60,717 bases of DNA from Prevotellaceae bacterium (GTDB lineage: Bacteria > Bacteroidota > Bacteroidia > Bacteroidales > Bacteroidaceae). Both the position numbers and the translations under genes were made by a program. The DNA lies in NCBI GenBank assembly GCA_028723455.1, contig JAQYEW010000049.1, forward strand, positions 1 to 60,717. Reading direction: 5' to 3'. Positions 15,497-24,713 of this stretch are shown piece by piece. The notes beneath the pieces were generated by a model. It was not told the DNA's origin. It worked only from the letters and a program-made list of their open reading frames with translations, and did not search any database. Numbering within the stretch: the first letter of the stretch is position 1; each line of letters starts with the position of its first letter.

Positions 15497-16858
15497 TTAG
15501 GCCAGTTTCTCAACAAGCTCCTCGCCGCTCACGAGGGTCTGCTCGCCACTGAGCATATCCTTGAGGGTGAATTTCTGTTGCTGCATCTCCGTTTCGCCAA
15601 CCAGCACCACATAGGGCACCTGCTTGGCATTGGCGTACTGCATCTGCTTCTTCATCTTGGCGCTGTCAGGATAAATCTCGCAGGGCACGCCCGAGTTGCG
15701 CAAAACGGCCAACAGCGGCAGGCAATAGGCCGCCTCTGCCGGACCAAAATTGGTGAAGAGCACCTTTGTGGTCGTGCTGACGCTTTGGGGATACAGATCC
15801 AGCTGGTTCAGCACGTCATAGATACGGTCGGCACCAAAGGAGATGCCCACACCGCTGATACCCGGCATGCCGAAGATTCCCGTCAGGTTGTCGTAGCGGC
15901 CACCGCCGGTAATGCTGCCTATCTGCACATCCAAGGCCTTCACCTCGAAGATGCAACCCGTATAATAGTTCAGCCCACGTGCCAGGGTAAGGTCCAGTTC
16001 CAGCGCATTCCGGAGGCCAAGTTTGTCCAGCGTATCCAATACGAAAGCCACCTCGTCGATACCTTTCAGACCCGTCTCGCTGTCGGACAACACCTGACGC
16101 ATGGTTTCCAGTTTCTCTGTGTTGGAACCACTGAGTTGGATGATAGGCTGCAACTTCCGGATGGCCTCCCCGCTGATACCCTGCTGACGAAGTTCCTCAT
16201 TTACGTTTTCCAGACCGATCTTGTCCAGCTTGTCAATGGCCACGGTGATGTCCACAATCTTGTCGGCCTCGCCGATTATCTCGGCAATGCCCGTCAGAAT
16301 CTTGCGGTTGTTGATTTTGATGCACACGCGGATGCCAAACTTCTGGAACACGGTGTCCACAATCTGCATCAGCTCTACCTCGTTCAACAAACTGTCCGAC
16401 CCCACCACGTCGGCATCGCATTGATAGAACTCGCGATAGCGGCCCTTCTGAGGTCGGTCGGCACGCCATACGGGCTGAATCTGAAAACGACGGAAGGGGA
16501 AGGTCAGTTCCTCGCGGTGCTGAACGACATAGCGGGCGAAGGGCACGGTAAGGTCGTAGCGCAAGCCTTTCTCGCAGAGGCGCGTGGCCAGTTTGTTCGT
16601 ATTGTCCTCGGCAATGTTCTCCGGGGTTACGCCACGCATGAAATCGCCACTGTTCAATATCTTGAAGAGCAGCTTATCGCCTTCGTCGCCGTACTTGCCC
16701 ATCAGGGTGGAGAGGTTCTCCATCGCAGGTGTCTCAATCTGTTCAAAGCCATACTGCGCATAAACGGCGCGGATGGTGTCAAAAATATAGTTGCGGCGTG
16801 CCATCTCCTGACTGCCGAAATCTCTTGTCCCCTTGGGGATACCGGGCTTCTGTGCCAT
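15497..16858 (-). CDS. hisS: Histidine--tRNA ligase
   Basis: A 453-residue class II aminoacyl-tRNA synthetase that charges tRNA-His. It starts with the typical [23 protein letters not shown], has motif 2 around [29 protein letters not shown], the histidine-specific [18 protein letters not shown] and [11 protein letters not shown], and a C-terminal anticodon-binding domain. Length is normal. cobQ follows 10 bases downstream with its own ribosome-binding site, so the two are probably co-transcribed, although they have no metabolic link. A TACTTTTG box lies about 32 bases upstream. Confidence 0.96.
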   Translation of the reverse strand: MAQKPGIPKGTRDFGSQEMARRNYIFDTIRAVYAQYGFEQIETPAMENLSTLMGKYGDEGDKLLFKILNSGDFMRGVTPENIAEDNTNKLATRLCEKGLRYDLTVPFARYVVQHREELTFPFRRFQIQPVWRADRPQKGRYREFYQCDADVVGSDSLLNEVELMQIVDTVFQKFGIRVCIKINNRKILTGIAEIIGEADKIVDITVAIDKLDKIGLENVNEELRQQGISGEAIRKLQPIIQLSGSNTEKLETMRQVLSDSETGLKGIDEVAFVLDTLDKLGLRNALELDLTLARGLNYYTGCIFEVKALDVQIGSITGGGRYDNLTGIFGMPGISGVGISFGADRIYDVLNQLDLYPQSVSTTTKVLFTNFGPAEAAYCLPLLAVLRNSGVPCEIYPDSAKMKKQMQYANAKQVPYVVLVGETEMQQQKFTLKDMLSGEQTLVSGEELVEKLA

Positions 16859-16889
16859 AAATATAATAATAAGGTATTGTTTTACGCTG

Positions 16890-16928
16890 CAAAAGTAAGA
16901 TTTTTTCCGCAGAATTTACGTACTTTTG
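16890..16928. promoter_or_regulatory. Divergent -7 boxes for hisS (minus) and the zinc-hook gene (plus)
   Basis: On the minus strand TACTTTTG (16890-16897) serves hisS. On the plus strand TACTTTTG (16921-16928) serves the coiled-coil gene starting at 16955, giving a leader of about 20 bases. Neither has a good TTTG at -33. Confidence 0.55.
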
Positions 16929-16954
16929 TTCTCAAATTAGCAATATATCTTCTT

Positions 16955-19729
16955 ATGCAATTCTTCAAGAAGCACCCTACAGATAGTTCCCTGCCCCAGC
17001 CCACGGTTGAAGAGACCATAACACAGTCCGCCACCATGGAGGAGATTGCCCGCTCCTGGTGGGCCAAACACTTAGGTGGCAATATTCCCGAGGACATAGA
17101 ACGCTGGCTAAAGGACCTGGCACAGACGGAGGCACGCCGCCTGATGCTCAGCAGCGTGCAGTTAACCGACAAACAAAAGGAGCAGGCCCACGAGACCATC
17201 CGGCTTGGACAGGCACGCATGCAGCACATCAGCGAGCAGGTATCACGCATCAAGCGCCAACAGGAATGGCTGCACAACTACGAGCGCGTACTGCAAACCC
17301 AAAAAGAACACAACACGAAGTTGTACGAGATAAACAAACGCATTACGGCCGCCATTGACGACGAGAAGCGGCTGGAACGTTTCGAGACCTTCGAACCTAT
17401 TCAGGGCGATTTCCAACATATCAGTCATCTGCGCCAAATGGGTGCTGCCAATCGCGAGGCACAAAGCGCGCTGGCTTATGAAATAAAACAGGCTTCAGCG
17501 CAGTACGAGGCGCTTAGCAAAGAACAGGAACGGAAGCAGGCGGAATTTGCCGAGACGGAAAAACGCATGGAACTGGCCAACGAACAGGCGGAACAGCTGT
17601 GCCGCATCCTTGGAGCGCAGAGCGTACTGGAAATCTGCAAACGCAACACAGGACTGGAAGAAGAGAATTTGCGTGGGCAGGTGGCATCGCTAAAGATGAA
17701 GGCCAAGGAGCTTCGTCAGGAAACCATTCAGATAGACAAGAAGATTGCAGAAAAGCAACTCAAGCTCCAAGCCTTGGACCCCCATCACCGCATGCTTTCC
17801 AGAGCCGCAGAACTGGTGCTACGCCTGAATCTCCTAAGCGCGACAAACATTGAAATAAACATGGCCACACAACGTGTGGAGGCTTGCAAGGCCAAGCAGC
17901 GCGAAGAGGATATGGTGCTGGCCCAGGTGTTCCAACAGTACCAGCACGTAATAGCAGAAATCAAGGAAATACGTAACGAGATACAACGGAACCACGCCAG
18001 CATGGCGGGTTCCACAAGCTATGCCCTACAGGAACGTGCCATGCAGGAAAAGACACGCCACCAGATGCTCTTGGCTGCACACGCAACCTGGAACCAAATT
18101 CGCAAGGGATACAGCGACATTGAGGAATCCAGAGAACGCATGACAGGACTCACGCACCGCGTGAGCCATGGCAGAGAGACATTGGAAAGACTGCGTGAGG
18201 AGGTGGGCAGACTGCAAGCGGACTGCCGCGACAAGGAATATACGCTGACGGTAAGCAAAAGCGCCAGCGTAATCCAGCTTCGGAGCGATCTGCGCGAAGG
18301 GGTCAGCTGTACGGTATGCGGCGCTGCCCATCATCCCTATCACAGCGACACGATGCTGGAACAAAACAAACTCATCAGCGAACTGAAAACCGAATTCCAA
18401 TTACGCGAACAAGAGTTGCAGAACAAACGCAAACTGCTGCACCAGCTGGAGCATGAACAGGCCTCGAATGAAGCCAGACTGAGTGAGTGTGAGCATTTCC
18501 TGGTTTTCCTGAACGCACAACAGAAGACGCTGGTACAACAATGGCAGATGTATGCCCATCTGGACCGTTCCTTTGCCGACTGTTCCCCCTCAACCAATAT
18601 GGACGCGCGCACGGAGATGCTTCGATTGTTGACGCAAACCACGCAGCGTGCCTCGGAACAAGCCTTACAAGAGTTGGAGAAATACAACAGCCATCAGGCA
18701 AGAATCAATATTCTCAGTACGGAATTAGGCAAGAAAGAACAAGAGCGTTCCAACCTGGACACCCGCCTAAGCGAGGTAAACACGGCTTGCCACGTGCTGG
18801 CACGCCAGGTGGAGATGTACGAGGAAATGCGAGAAGACGTACAAAAAAGGTATTCACGCCTGTACGAAGAGATACAGAAAATCATCACGCTGCACGAATG
18901 GCAACAGACGTGGACAGAAAATGCGGAGGCTCTGTGCCAACGAATCAGCACCATGGCCAACGATTGGCGTCAGCTGCACAAGGAGATGGATGCCGACAAG
19001 GCGGTACGCCAAACCATAGAGGCGCAATCGGGCTTGACGCAGGAGCACATTGCCTTGGTGGAGGCCAGACTGCAACAAGGCACGGTAAATATGGAACAGT
19101 ACCAACAGATGATGGCGGAAAACCAACGTGCTTATGACCTGCTGATGGAAAACCAAAAGGGAGAAAATTTCCACAAGGACCACTACCAGGCCCTGAGACA
19201 AGGATTCTCGGAGTTGGTGAGCCAGAGCAAGGAATTAGGGAAGAGCGCCGTTACCTTGAGTTCCCTGGAGGGACAACAGGCGACACTTGCAAGGGCTGGC
19301 GAAGAGATTGACCAACAGTTGGCCAAGCTGCGCTACACCCTGGACTTATGGATACGGCGCTACAATACCCAGCATCCACCCGTTCAGTACGAGGAACTGG
19401 AGAACACCTTCGCCTCGATGCCCGATTGGGAGGGCATCCGCAAGCGCATCCGCGAGAACCACATTCAGGCAGCGGCCGAAAAAATCATGGTGGACCACCT
19501 GAACACGGAAATCATGCAGATGCAGAGTTTCGCATCACACAACAGCACGAACATCCACAACTTAAGCGCGGCGAAAATGCAACAGGAATTGGAACAACTG
19601 CACACGGACTATATGCAGGCTGCCACGCAAACCGCCCGTCAGCAACTGGCCTTGGAGCGCAATACGGAAATTCAACAGGCCGCCATGCAGGAACAGCAGA
19701 AACTTGTTGACATGGGCGCACGAAGATAA
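16955..19729 (+). CDS. Headless SbcC/Rad50-like zinc-hook coiled-coil protein
   Basis: A 924-residue protein that is almost entirely alpha-helical coiled coil, rich in Gln, Glu, Lys and Arg. In its exact middle (Cys452 and Cys455) stands CTVCGAAHHP, preceded by LRSDLREGVS. This matches the zinc hook of SbcC, which has the same C-x2-C-G-x3-H-P spacing. In SbcC and Rad50 the hook joins two long coiled-coil arms whose ends form an ABC ATPase. Here I find no Walker A or Q-loop near the N-terminus and no ABC signature or Walker B near the C-terminus; both ends remain coiled coil. The ATG at 16955 is chosen because it follows the promoter box at 16921; the longer open frame upstream is only antisense to hisS. 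It is transcribed alone, convergent with recQ. Function unknown; it may dimerise through zinc and tether DNA or proteins. Confidence 0.85.
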   Translation: MQFFKKHPTDSSLPQPTVEETITQSATMEEIARSWWAKHLGGNIPEDIERWLKDLAQTEARRLMLSSVQLTDKQKEQAHETIRLGQARMQHISEQVSRIKRQQEWLHNYERVLQTQKEHNTKLYEINKRITAAIDDEKRLERFETFEPIQGDFQHISHLRQMGAANREAQSALAYEIKQASAQYEALSKEQERKQAEFAETEKRMELANEQAEQLCRILGAQSVLEICKRNTGLEEENLRGQVASLKMKAKELRQETIQIDKKIAEKQLKLQALDPHHRMLSRAAELVLRLNLLSATNIEINMATQRVEACKAKQREEDMVLAQVFQQYQHVIAEIKEIRNEIQRNHASMAGSTSYALQERAMQEKTRHQMLLAAHATWNQIRKGYSDIEESRERMTGLTHRVSHGRETLERLREEVGRLQADCRDKEYTLTVSKSASVIQLRSDLREGVSCTVCGAAHHPYHSDTMLEQNKLISELKTEFQLREQELQNKRKLLHQLEHEQASNEARLSECEHFLVFLNAQQKTLVQQWQMYAHLDRSFADCSPSTNMDARTEMLRLLTQTTQRASEQALQELEKYNSHQARINILSTELGKKEQERSNLDTRLSEVNTACHVLARQVEMYEEMREDVQKRYSRLYEEIQKIITLHEWQQTWTENAEALCQRISTMANDWRQLHKEMDADKAVRQTIEAQSGLTQEHIALVEARLQQGTVNMEQYQQMMAENQRAYDLLMENQKGENFHKDHYQALRQGFSELVSQSKELGKSAVTLSSLEGQQATLARAGEEIDQQLAKLRYTLDLWIRRYNTQHPPVQYEELENTFASMPDWEGIRKRIRENHIQAAAEKIMVDHLNTEIMQMQSFASHNSTNIHNLSAAKMQQELEQLHTDYMQAATQTARQQLALERNTEIQQAAMQEQQKLVDMGARR

Positions 19730-19753
19730 AAACAGAAGGCACCCTGCGGATGA

Positions 19754-21589
19754 TTACCTGTTTTTCAAAAACTCACGAATACTGTCGGTGAAAACCTTTC
19801 CATAGCGTTTGCGCTTGAACTCGCCGATACCTGATATCTGTCCAAAGGCTTCCTCGCTCTGTGGGCGGTCTGTGGCCAACTGATGAAGGCTCTTGTCGCT
19901 CATCACCACATAGGGAGGAAAGCCCTGTTCGTTTGCCAAACGCAGGCGCAGCTCACGCAGATGATTGAAGAGGGCTTTGTCTTCGACACCATCGGCAAGG
20001 GATGTCTTTCCCGACACAAGCGGAGTCTCCACAGCCTTGCCGGCACGGCTGCGACGAACAGAAGGAGCCTGCTCCTCGCTCTGAGGCCGCACCATCATGG
20101 CTTGGGCACGACCGTAAAGCACCTCGATGCCTAAGGACATAGGGCGCAGATGATTATGTTCGTCATAGGCGATTTCCACGTAGCCCATCTGCAACATCTG
20201 GGCAATGTAATCCTTCCAATCCCGCAGCGGAATGTTTCGACCCACGGCAAATGTAGGTAACAAATCCCATCCTTTGGCTTTTAACTCGGGTGAGTAGGTG
20301 CCACAGAGGATGTCGCACACCTGTCGCATGGTAGCCTTCTGCCCCGTACGCACCACAGCACTCAAAAGCATCTGCACAAGCTGGCTGCCATCAAAACGAA
20401 CGGGAGGATTACGGCAAACATCGCAATTACCACAATCGGAAGCACTGGACTCGCCGAAATAATTCAACAAGGTGCGACGGCGGCATACCTGGCTTTGGGC
20501 ATATTCCACCATGCGGTCCAATCGCTCCATGTTGATGCTTTTCTGCCCGCTTTCCTCGGCAAAGTGCCGCAGCTGGATAACGTCCTGCAGGTTAAAGAAA
20601 AGCATCGTATCACTGGGCAGGCCATCACGCCCCGCACGCCCAATCTCCTGATAATAATTCTCGATGCTGCGTGGCAGATTGTAATGAATGACGTATCGCA
20701 CATTGCTCTTGTTGATGCCCATACCGAAGGCCACGGTGGCACAAACCACCTGAACACGGTCATTCACAAAAGCCTGCTGCGCCCGCTCACGCTCTTCGGC
20801 AGTCAGGCCTGCATGATAAACGGCCACAGGAATATGATGCTGTTCCAGCATGTGAGCAACCGTTTCCGTGTTCTTGCGGCTCAGACAATAGATGATGCCG
20901 CAATCGTTGGAGTGTCTGGTAACAAAATCCAAGACAGCGCGCTGCCGCTGCCGACTGTCGTAGCCACGCCGCACGGCAAGCGAGAGATTGGGACGGTCGA
21001 AAGAACTCTGGAAAACACGTGCATGGGGGATACACATCTGCCGCAGGATGTCATCACGCGTAACCTTGTCGGCCGTGGCTGTAAGCGCAACAACGGGCAC
21101 ATTCGGAAAGGTTTGCTTCAAAACGCCCATCTGGGTATATTCCTGCCGAAAGTCGTGTCCCCACTGGCTGATACAATGCGCCTCGTCGATAGCAAAGAGG
21201 CTTATCTTCATATCGCGCGAAATATTGGGCAAATCTGTCAGCAAACGCTCGGGACTTACGTACAACAACTTCAAACGGCCCGACATCAGTTCGCGACGCA
21301 TCCAAAGACGCTCCTCTTCGGTATTGGCACTATTCAGGCTGGCGGCTGAGACTCCGTTGGCGCGCAGTTGGTCCACCTGGTCCTTCATTAAACTTATAAG
21401 GGGGCTTACCACCACCGCAACACCCTCCATCATGAGGGCAGGCAACTGATAACATAGACTCTTGCCGCCACCCGTGGGCATCAGCACCAGCGCGTCCTGA
21501 TGCGAGAGAAGGTGATTGATGATTTCCTCCTGAAACGGACGAAATGTGGTGTATCCGAAATATTTCTTAAGGTATTCCTGTGCTGTCAT
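19754..21589 (-). CDS. recQ: ATP-dependent DNA helicase RecQ (611 aa)
   Basis: A 3'-5' DNA helicase for recombination and fork repair. It has all family parts: Walker A MPTGGGKSLCYQLPA (about 38-52), the DEAH box AIDEAHCISQWGHDFR, the QxxGRAGRDG motif VI (YQEIGRAGRDGLPSD), the RecQ zinc-binding region with CRRRTLLNYFGE and CGNCDVC, the winged-helix RQC domain, and a C-terminal HRDC domain (LFNHLRELRLRLANEQGFPPY). Its start codon overlaps the stop of the M15 peptidase gene upstream (ATGA), so translation is coupled. A second, longer RecQ is at 49672-51846. Confidence 0.96.
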   Translation of the reverse strand: MTAQEYLKKYFGYTTFRPFQEEIINHLLSHQDALVLMPTGGGKSLCYQLPALMMEGVAVVVSPLISLMKDQVDQLRANGVSAASLNSANTEEERLWMRRELMSGRLKLLYVSPERLLTDLPNISRDMKISLFAIDEAHCISQWGHDFRQEYTQMGVLKQTFPNVPVVALTATADKVTRDDILRQMCIPHARVFQSSFDRPNLSLAVRRGYDSRQRQRAVLDFVTRHSNDCGIIYCLSRKNTETVAHMLEQHHIPVAVYHAGLTAEERERAQQAFVNDRVQVVCATVAFGMGINKSNVRYVIHYNLPRSIENYYQEIGRAGRDGLPSDTMLFFNLQDVIQLRHFAEESGQKSINMERLDRMVEYAQSQVCRRRTLLNYFGESSASDCGNCDVCRNPPVRFDGSQLVQMLLSAVVRTGQKATMRQVCDILCGTYSPELKAKGWDLLPTFAVGRNIPLRDWKDYIAQMLQMGYVEIAYDEHNHLRPMSLGIEVLYGRAQAMMVRPQSEEQAPSVRRSRAGKAVETPLVSGKTSLADGVEDKALFNHLRELRLRLANEQGFPPYVVMSDKSLHQLATDRPQSEEAFGQISGIGEFKRKRYGKVFTDSIREFLKNR

Positions 21590-22284
21590 TTCTCAAAATG
21601 CTGATAGTCCTTGACGCTGCGCCATGCTCCTCCCCACCGGAAGCCATGCTTACGGAAGAGGGCGACGACGGTATCGGAAATCATATAAACGGTTTGGTTT
21701 CTTCGGTTAGCATATTGCTTTCCGCCGGCGGGTTGTACCCACAGACTGCCATTGCGGCGATACCGCACACACGGATTGTAGAGCGGATTCACATCAACGG
21801 CCATGCCACGGGCATGAGCGCTGAGGCGTTTGCTGCCGGCCACGGCACGGAAACAAAAGGCCGAGGTGTTGTTTGCCGCCATACTGCGTTCGTCGTTGGC
21901 ATCATAATCATCAATCAACTGCATACGTTCCAGGGGATAACACATCCGGAACAAATCGCGGAAGATAGCGATGACATCTTGTGCGATTTCCTTATTCACA
22001 ACCATTTCTCCCTTTCGCGCACTTCCATTGGCATCACGATAAAGCAAACGCAGATAACGCAAATCATCCATCGGAACAGGACAGTCCGCAGGATAGGAGC
22101 GCCCCTGCATACGCTTCTGCACAAATGCCGGAAGCGGCTGGGCCGTAAACCATTGCCCTATGGGCTTAGAGGCAACGATACTGTCTGCCACACATTCACC
22201 TGCGCACCAATCCTGGGCACGAAGGCAAAAAGGCAAGCAAAGCAAGAACAAGAAAAAAAAGCAAGACCTGACGTGTTTGTTCAT
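21586..22284 (-). CDS. M15-family D-alanyl-D-alanine carboxypeptidase-like protein, secreted
   Basis: A 232-residue protein. A very hydrophobic signal peptide (CFFFLFLLCLPFCLRAQ) covers residues 1-23. The catalytic part shows the M15 zinc motif SAHARGMAVDVNPLYNP (His and Asp ligands) and the terminal WRSVKDYQHFEK with the last His ligand, as in VanY/M15C-type peptidases that cleave peptidoglycan stem peptides. ATG 22284 is chosen because it opens directly with the signal peptide; longer versions would run through the -7 box at 22290-22297. That box lies so close to the ATG that the mRNA may be almost leaderless. It overlaps recQ downstream by 4 bases. Confidence 0.87.
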   Translation of the reverse strand: MNKHVRSCFFFLFLLCLPFCLRAQDWCAGECVADSIVASKPIGQWFTAQPLPAFVQKRMQGRSYPADCPVPMDDLRYLRLLYRDANGSARKGEMVVNKEIAQDVIAIFRDLFRMCYPLERMQLIDDYDANDERSMAANNTSAFCFRAVAGSKRLSAHARGMAVDVNPLYNPCVRYRRNGSLWVQPAGGKQYANRRNQTVYMISDTVVALFRKHGFRWGGAWRSVKDYQHFEK

Positions 22285-22289
22285 AACTG

Positions 22290-22348
22290 CAAATATAACT
22301 CTTTTCCGCTGCACGAACCGCATCCTACCACTTTTTTCCATATCTTTG
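22290..22348. promoter_or_regulatory. Divergent -7 boxes for the M15 peptidase (minus) and AraC-type gene (plus)
   Basis: TATATTTG on the minus strand (22290-22297) is 5 bases before the peptidase ATG. TATCTTTG on the plus strand (22341-22348) is 32 bases before the ATG of the regulator. Neither has a clear -33 TTTG. Confidence 0.5.
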
Positions 22349-22380
22349 CCTTTCAAAACCGACCGACAACCATCGTTTTT

Positions 22381-22794
22381 ATGTACGACAACAAATCCCA
22401 CACCGTTCGCTTACCCCAATCTGCCTCCAGCTACAGCATACCACCCGACGTCGCCGACCAACTCTATGACAAAATCCTGGAAAAGCTGACGGTTAGGAAG
22501 ATCTATCGTCAAGCCGACTTCACGGCTGCCCAATTAGTCCGCGAACTGCAAACCAACAATCGCTACCTGGCTATTGTGCTGCGCGAACGCTTCGGGAAGA
22601 ACTTTTCCCAACTGATGAATGAATACCGTGTGCGTGAAGCTTGTTTCCTCCTGCGCGACCGTCGATATACCCACCTGACGATAGAACAAGTGGCTCATCA
22701 GGCGGGCTTTGGAACACGCCAGAGTTTTCATAAGGCTTTCCGGCAACAGATGGGATGCCTACCCAACGATTACAGAAACCATCAAAACCAATAA
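22381..22794 (+). CDS. AraC-type helix-turn-helix DNA-binding protein
   Basis: A 137-residue regulator consisting almost only of the AraC DNA-binding domain. The first helix-turn-helix is about 50-85 (FTAAQLVRELQTNNRYLAIVLRERFGKNFSQLMNEYR). The second is at about 98-130 (LTIEQVAHQAGFGTRQSFHKAFRQQMGCLPNDYR), close to the family signature. There is no ligand-binding domain; the first 40 residues look like a short helical extension. The start at 22381 follows a -7 box at 22341-22348; the longer open frame to the left lies over the peptidase gene and is not real. The DPP III gene starts 7 bases after its stop, so the two share an mRNA. Its targets are unknown. Confidence 0.85.
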   Translation: MYDNKSHTVRLPQSASSYSIPPDVADQLYDKILEKLTVRKIYRQADFTAAQLVRELQTNNRYLAIVLRERFGKNFSQLMNEYRVREACFLLRDRRYTHLTIEQVAHQAGFGTRQSFHKAFRQQMGCLPNDYRNHQNQ

Positions 22795-22801
22795 ATACAA
22801 T

Positions 22802-24694
22802 ATGCGATTTGCTGATATCGAAATGCTGCGCTACGATGTGCGTGGCTTCAACAACCTTAGCCCACAACAGCGCAGATATATCTATCATCTTACTGAGGCC
22901 ACGCTTTGGGGGCGGGACATTCTGTGGGACCAGAACTGCCACATCAACCTACCTCTGCGGCATCTGCTTGAACAACTATATCTATTATATAAAGGAGAAC
23001 GTCAAAGCAAGGATTTCCTTGCGTTCCAAGAATACCTGCGCCGCATGTGGTTCAGTAATGGCATTCACCATCATTACGGAATGGAAAAGTTTGAGCCGGC
23101 TTTCTCTCGCGATTGGTTTATAGAAACCATAAATGAATGTAAACTAAACATTAGCGAAGAATTGCTTGAGGTGATATTCAATCCAGACATACTTGCCAAG
23201 CGTGTCAATCAGGCTGCCGGCGAGGATTTGCTGCTGACCTCCGCAATGAACTATTACGGCCCTGGTGTAACACAACACATGGCAGAAAGTTTCTACGAAA
23301 CGCAAAAAGCCAAGGGGGATATAGAACGGCCCATCATGTATGGAATGAACAGCCGCCTGGAACTGGCAAGCGACGGACAACTGTCAGAGAACGTCTGGCG
23401 CAAGGGAGGGATGTACGGCCCCATCATTGAGCATATCATCGAACACCTCACTTATGCCCGCAACGAGGCTGAAAACGACCACCAGCGGCAAATCATCGAT
23501 TTGCTTGTCTCCTTTTACCAGACGGGCGACCTCGGCACCTTTGACAAATACACCATCGCTTGGGTCGAAAACCAAGAAGGAGAGGTGGATTTCATCAATG
23601 GCTTTACCGAGGTTTACGGCGACCCCTTGGGACTGAAAGCATCATGGGAAGGGTATGTGAACATCACAGACCAGGAGGCCACACGCCGCACGCGTACGCT
23701 TAGCGACAACGCCCAATGGTTTGAAGACCATTCACCCGTTCAAAATGAATACAAAAAACCTGTGGTGAAAGGCGTAAGTGCGCGTGTCGTTGAGGCCGTT
23801 ATGTTAGGGGGCGACCTCTACCCCAGTTCGGCCATAGGCATCAACCTCCCCAATAGCAACTGGGTGCGGCAGGAGCATGGATCGAAAAGTGTTACCATCG
23901 GAAACCTGACTCGTGCCTATGCCCACGCAGCCAAAGGCAGTGGCATGCGCCAGGAGTTCGTCATTGACAAAGAAACGCTCAACCTGCTGGAGAAATATGA
24001 CGATGCGTTGGACGACCTGCACACCGACCTGCACGAATGTCTGGGACATGGTTCGGGGCAGCTGCGTCCTGGCACAGACCCTGATGCACTGAAAGCCTAC
24101 GGCAGTACGATTGAAGAAGCCCGTGCAGACCTCTTCGCCCTTTATTATCTGGCTGACCCCAAACTAACGGAACTGGGGCTAACGCCCACTGCGGACGCTT
24201 ACAAAGCGGCTTATTACAGCTACATGATGAATGGACTCATAACCCAATTAGTGCGCATCAAACCGGGCAGCCAAATAGAAGAGGCTCACATGCGAAACCG
24301 CGCGCTCATCGCCCGCTGGTGCATGGCGCATTGCAATAAAGCCATGCAACTCGTAAGGCGGGAGAACAAAACCTACCTGTCTATCTCTGATTACGACCTC
24401 CTCCGCCAAGCCGTAGCCACCCTGCTCAGGGAAATACAACGTATTAAGAGCGAGGGTGATTTACAGGCTGCCCAAGAACTTGTGGAACAGTACGCCATCC
24501 AAGTAGATGCCACGCTGCACTCCGAGGTACTGGAACGATACGAACGCCTCCGCCTCGCCCCCTACAAAGGTTTTATCAATCCCGTTCTAAAGCCCATACT
24601 AAACAGCGAAGGCCATCTGGTGGATGCCGACATTGCATACGATGAAGGTTACGATGAACAAATGCTGCGCTATAGCAGGGAATATTCCGTTTAA
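22802..24694 (+). CDS. Dipeptidyl peptidase III (zinc metallopeptidase, M49)
   Basis: A 630-residue peptidase that removes dipeptides from the N-terminus of oligopeptides. The zinc motif HECLGH (His411-His416) and the third ligand in the downstream EEARADLFALYYL (about 438-450) are those of bacterial M49 enzymes; the HECLGH form is the one known in Bacteroides. Other family segments are PSSAIGINLPNSNWVRQEHGSKSV and GSGQLRPGTDPDALKAYGSTI. No signal peptide is seen, so it is cytoplasmic. It starts 7 bases after the AraC-type gene and is followed after 19 bases by the AlkD-like gene, forming a three-gene operon of peptide catabolism with a regulator and a repair-like protein. Confidence 0.94.
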   Translation: MRFADIEMLRYDVRGFNNLSPQQRRYIYHLTEATLWGRDILWDQNCHINLPLRHLLEQLYLLYKGERQSKDFLAFQEYLRRMWFSNGIHHHYGMEKFEPAFSRDWFIETINECKLNISEELLEVIFNPDILAKRVNQAAGEDLLLTSAMNYYGPGVTQHMAESFYETQKAKGDIERPIMYGMNSRLELASDGQLSENVWRKGGMYGPIIEHIIEHLTYARNEAENDHQRQIIDLLVSFYQTGDLGTFDKYTIAWVENQEGEVDFINGFTEVYGDPLGLKASWEGYVNITDQEATRRTRTLSDNAQWFEDHSPVQNEYKKPVVKGVSARVVEAVMLGGDLYPSSAIGINLPNSNWVRQEHGSKSVTIGNLTRAYAHAAKGSGMRQEFVIDKETLNLLEKYDDALDDLHTDLHECLGHGSGQLRPGTDPDALKAYGSTIEEARADLFALYYLADPKLTELGLTPTADAYKAAYYSYMMNGLITQLVRIKPGSQIEEAHMRNRALIARWCMAHCNKAMQLVRRENKTYLSISDYDLLRQAVATLLREIQRIKSEGDLQAAQELVEQYAIQVDATLHSEVLERYERLRLAPYKGFINPVLKPILNSEGHLVDADIAYDEGYDEQMLRYSREYSV

Positions 24695-24713
24695 CCATAC
24701 AGATAAAGGCATC

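Noticed and set aside
14164..15552. A 462-codon plus-strand open frame
   Set aside because: It lies entirely over cobQ, which has clear catalytic motifs; the antisense frame has none.
15416..16954. A 500-residue N-terminal extension of the zinc-hook protein
   Set aside because: The extension is antisense to hisS and precedes the promoter box at 16921; the real start is 16955.
16955..19729. Ordinary SbcC exonuclease subunit
   Set aside because: The hook fits SbcC but no ATPase motifs were found at either end and no sbcD lies nearby.
21580..22380. A 267-residue N-terminal extension of the AraC-type regulator
   Set aside because: It is antisense to the M15 peptidase and lies before the -7 box of the regulator.
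23921..23945. A third copy of the CAGCCAAAGGA hairpin core
   Set aside because: GCAGCCAAAGGC here is inside the DPP III coding sequence, with no pairing arm nearby; it is chance similarity.
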